Program-made: the position numbers and the translations under genes
The notes under the pieces: model-generated
Told to the model about the DNA's origin: nothing
What the model saw: only the letters and a program-made list of their open reading frames with translations
Databases searched by the model: none
From: Tetrahymena elliotti 4EA
Taxonomy: Eukaryota; Ciliophora; Oligohymenophorea; Hymenostomatida; Tetrahymenidae
Direction of reading: 5' to 3'
Assembly: GCA_000231825.2 (NCBI GenBank)
Contig: JH720299.1
Coordinates: forward strand, 944,972-1,008,971
Length of the DNA: 64,000 nucleotides
Shown: positions 63,777 through 64,000 of the stretch, piece by piece
Position numbering within the stretch: the stretch's first letter is position 1
How the letters are laid out: the number at the start of each line of letters is the position of its first letter

Positions 63777-64000
63777 GTACTTTAATTGTCAGACCTAAGT
63801 CTGCTGTTTTAACTCATGACACAGAATTATTTGGAAAAATGGTAATTAAATAATTTAATATAGAGTTAATTTTTCAAAGCAGATATTAATACTTATTTTA
63901 ATATATAATTAAACCGTTTTTATTCATAATAATATTAGGACCCATTTGTCATTATCAATATAGGTAATTAAAAGAAGACTTCTGCTGTTGCAAAAGATGC
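63777..64000 (+). CDS. C2-domain protein, paralogue, 3' end outside window
   Basis: Exon 1 (63777-63841) reads MVKGTLIVRPKSAVLTHDTE, then LFGKM. The intron (63842-63938) sits at exactly the same place as in the upstream C2 gene. Exon 2 from 63939 reads DPFVIINIGNQKKTSAVAKD and runs off the edge. It is a same-strand tandem duplicate of the gene at 61570; the rest of the C2 domain and any repeat tail are not visible. Confidence 0.85.

Noticed and set aside
1..64000. tRNA, rRNA, CRISPR array, telomere repeats (GGGGTT), bacterial operon signals
   Set aside because: None was recognised by eye; G-rich words present are GGGAGGG-type, not telomeric.
1..64000. In-frame TAA/TAG as evidence of widespread pseudogenes
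   Set aside because: They fall at Gln positions in conserved families and only TGA terminates, so the ciliate code explains them.

Overview
The window looks like macronuclear DNA from a Tetrahymena-type ciliate. It is very AT-rich, has short AT-rich GT...AG introns, and uses the ciliate code: TAA and TAG fall at glutamine positions inside clear protein families (Yip1, beta-adaptin, TPR, MFS), and only TGA ends genes. All gene models below were read with that code. One run of 100 N is present. No rRNA, tRNA, CRISPR array, bacterial operon or telomere repeat was recognised.

Layout. 1-4700: the 3' end of an unrecognised gene, then five tandem copies of what looks like its last exon, further decayed copies, and a small inverted-repeat (MITE-like) element. 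4700-11000: a small secreted Cys-rich protein (+), an unrecognised gene (-), a Yip1/YIPF5-like ER-Golgi membrane protein (+) and a tetraspanin-like protein (+). 11370-16144: two tandem copies (-) of an MFS transporter related to organic cation/sugar carriers; the first contains an assembly gap flanked by the same 77 bases, so the gap is probably false. 17564-21678: a 14-exon beta-adaptin (-), most like AP-4 beta. 22782-39206: an LRR gene, two TPR genes and a second LRR gene (+); in the LRR genes nearly every repeat is its own exon. 39653-40870: a two-pass membrane protein (-).

42100-60060 is a local family of Cys-rich, furin/EGF-receptor-like membrane proteins, all on +. One apparently intact giant gene (45168-57181) has about 27 module exons plus a multi-pass C-terminal exon, roughly 3,000 residues. 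A frameshifted relative lies upstream. A truncated duplicate joined to a Tc1/mariner transposase fragment lies downstream, followed by a barely recognisable third membrane-domain remnant. 61570-64000 holds two tandem C2-domain genes; the first has a Pro/Gln/Tyr-rich repeat tail and a Cys-pair end, the second is cut by the window edge.

Together the genes suggest vesicle traffic (Yip1, AP-4, C2), solute transport and surface proteins, among repeat-protein families that grow by exon and gene duplication. Exon borders were placed by eye from reading frame, GT/AG sites and family resemblance, with no alignment or RNA evidence.
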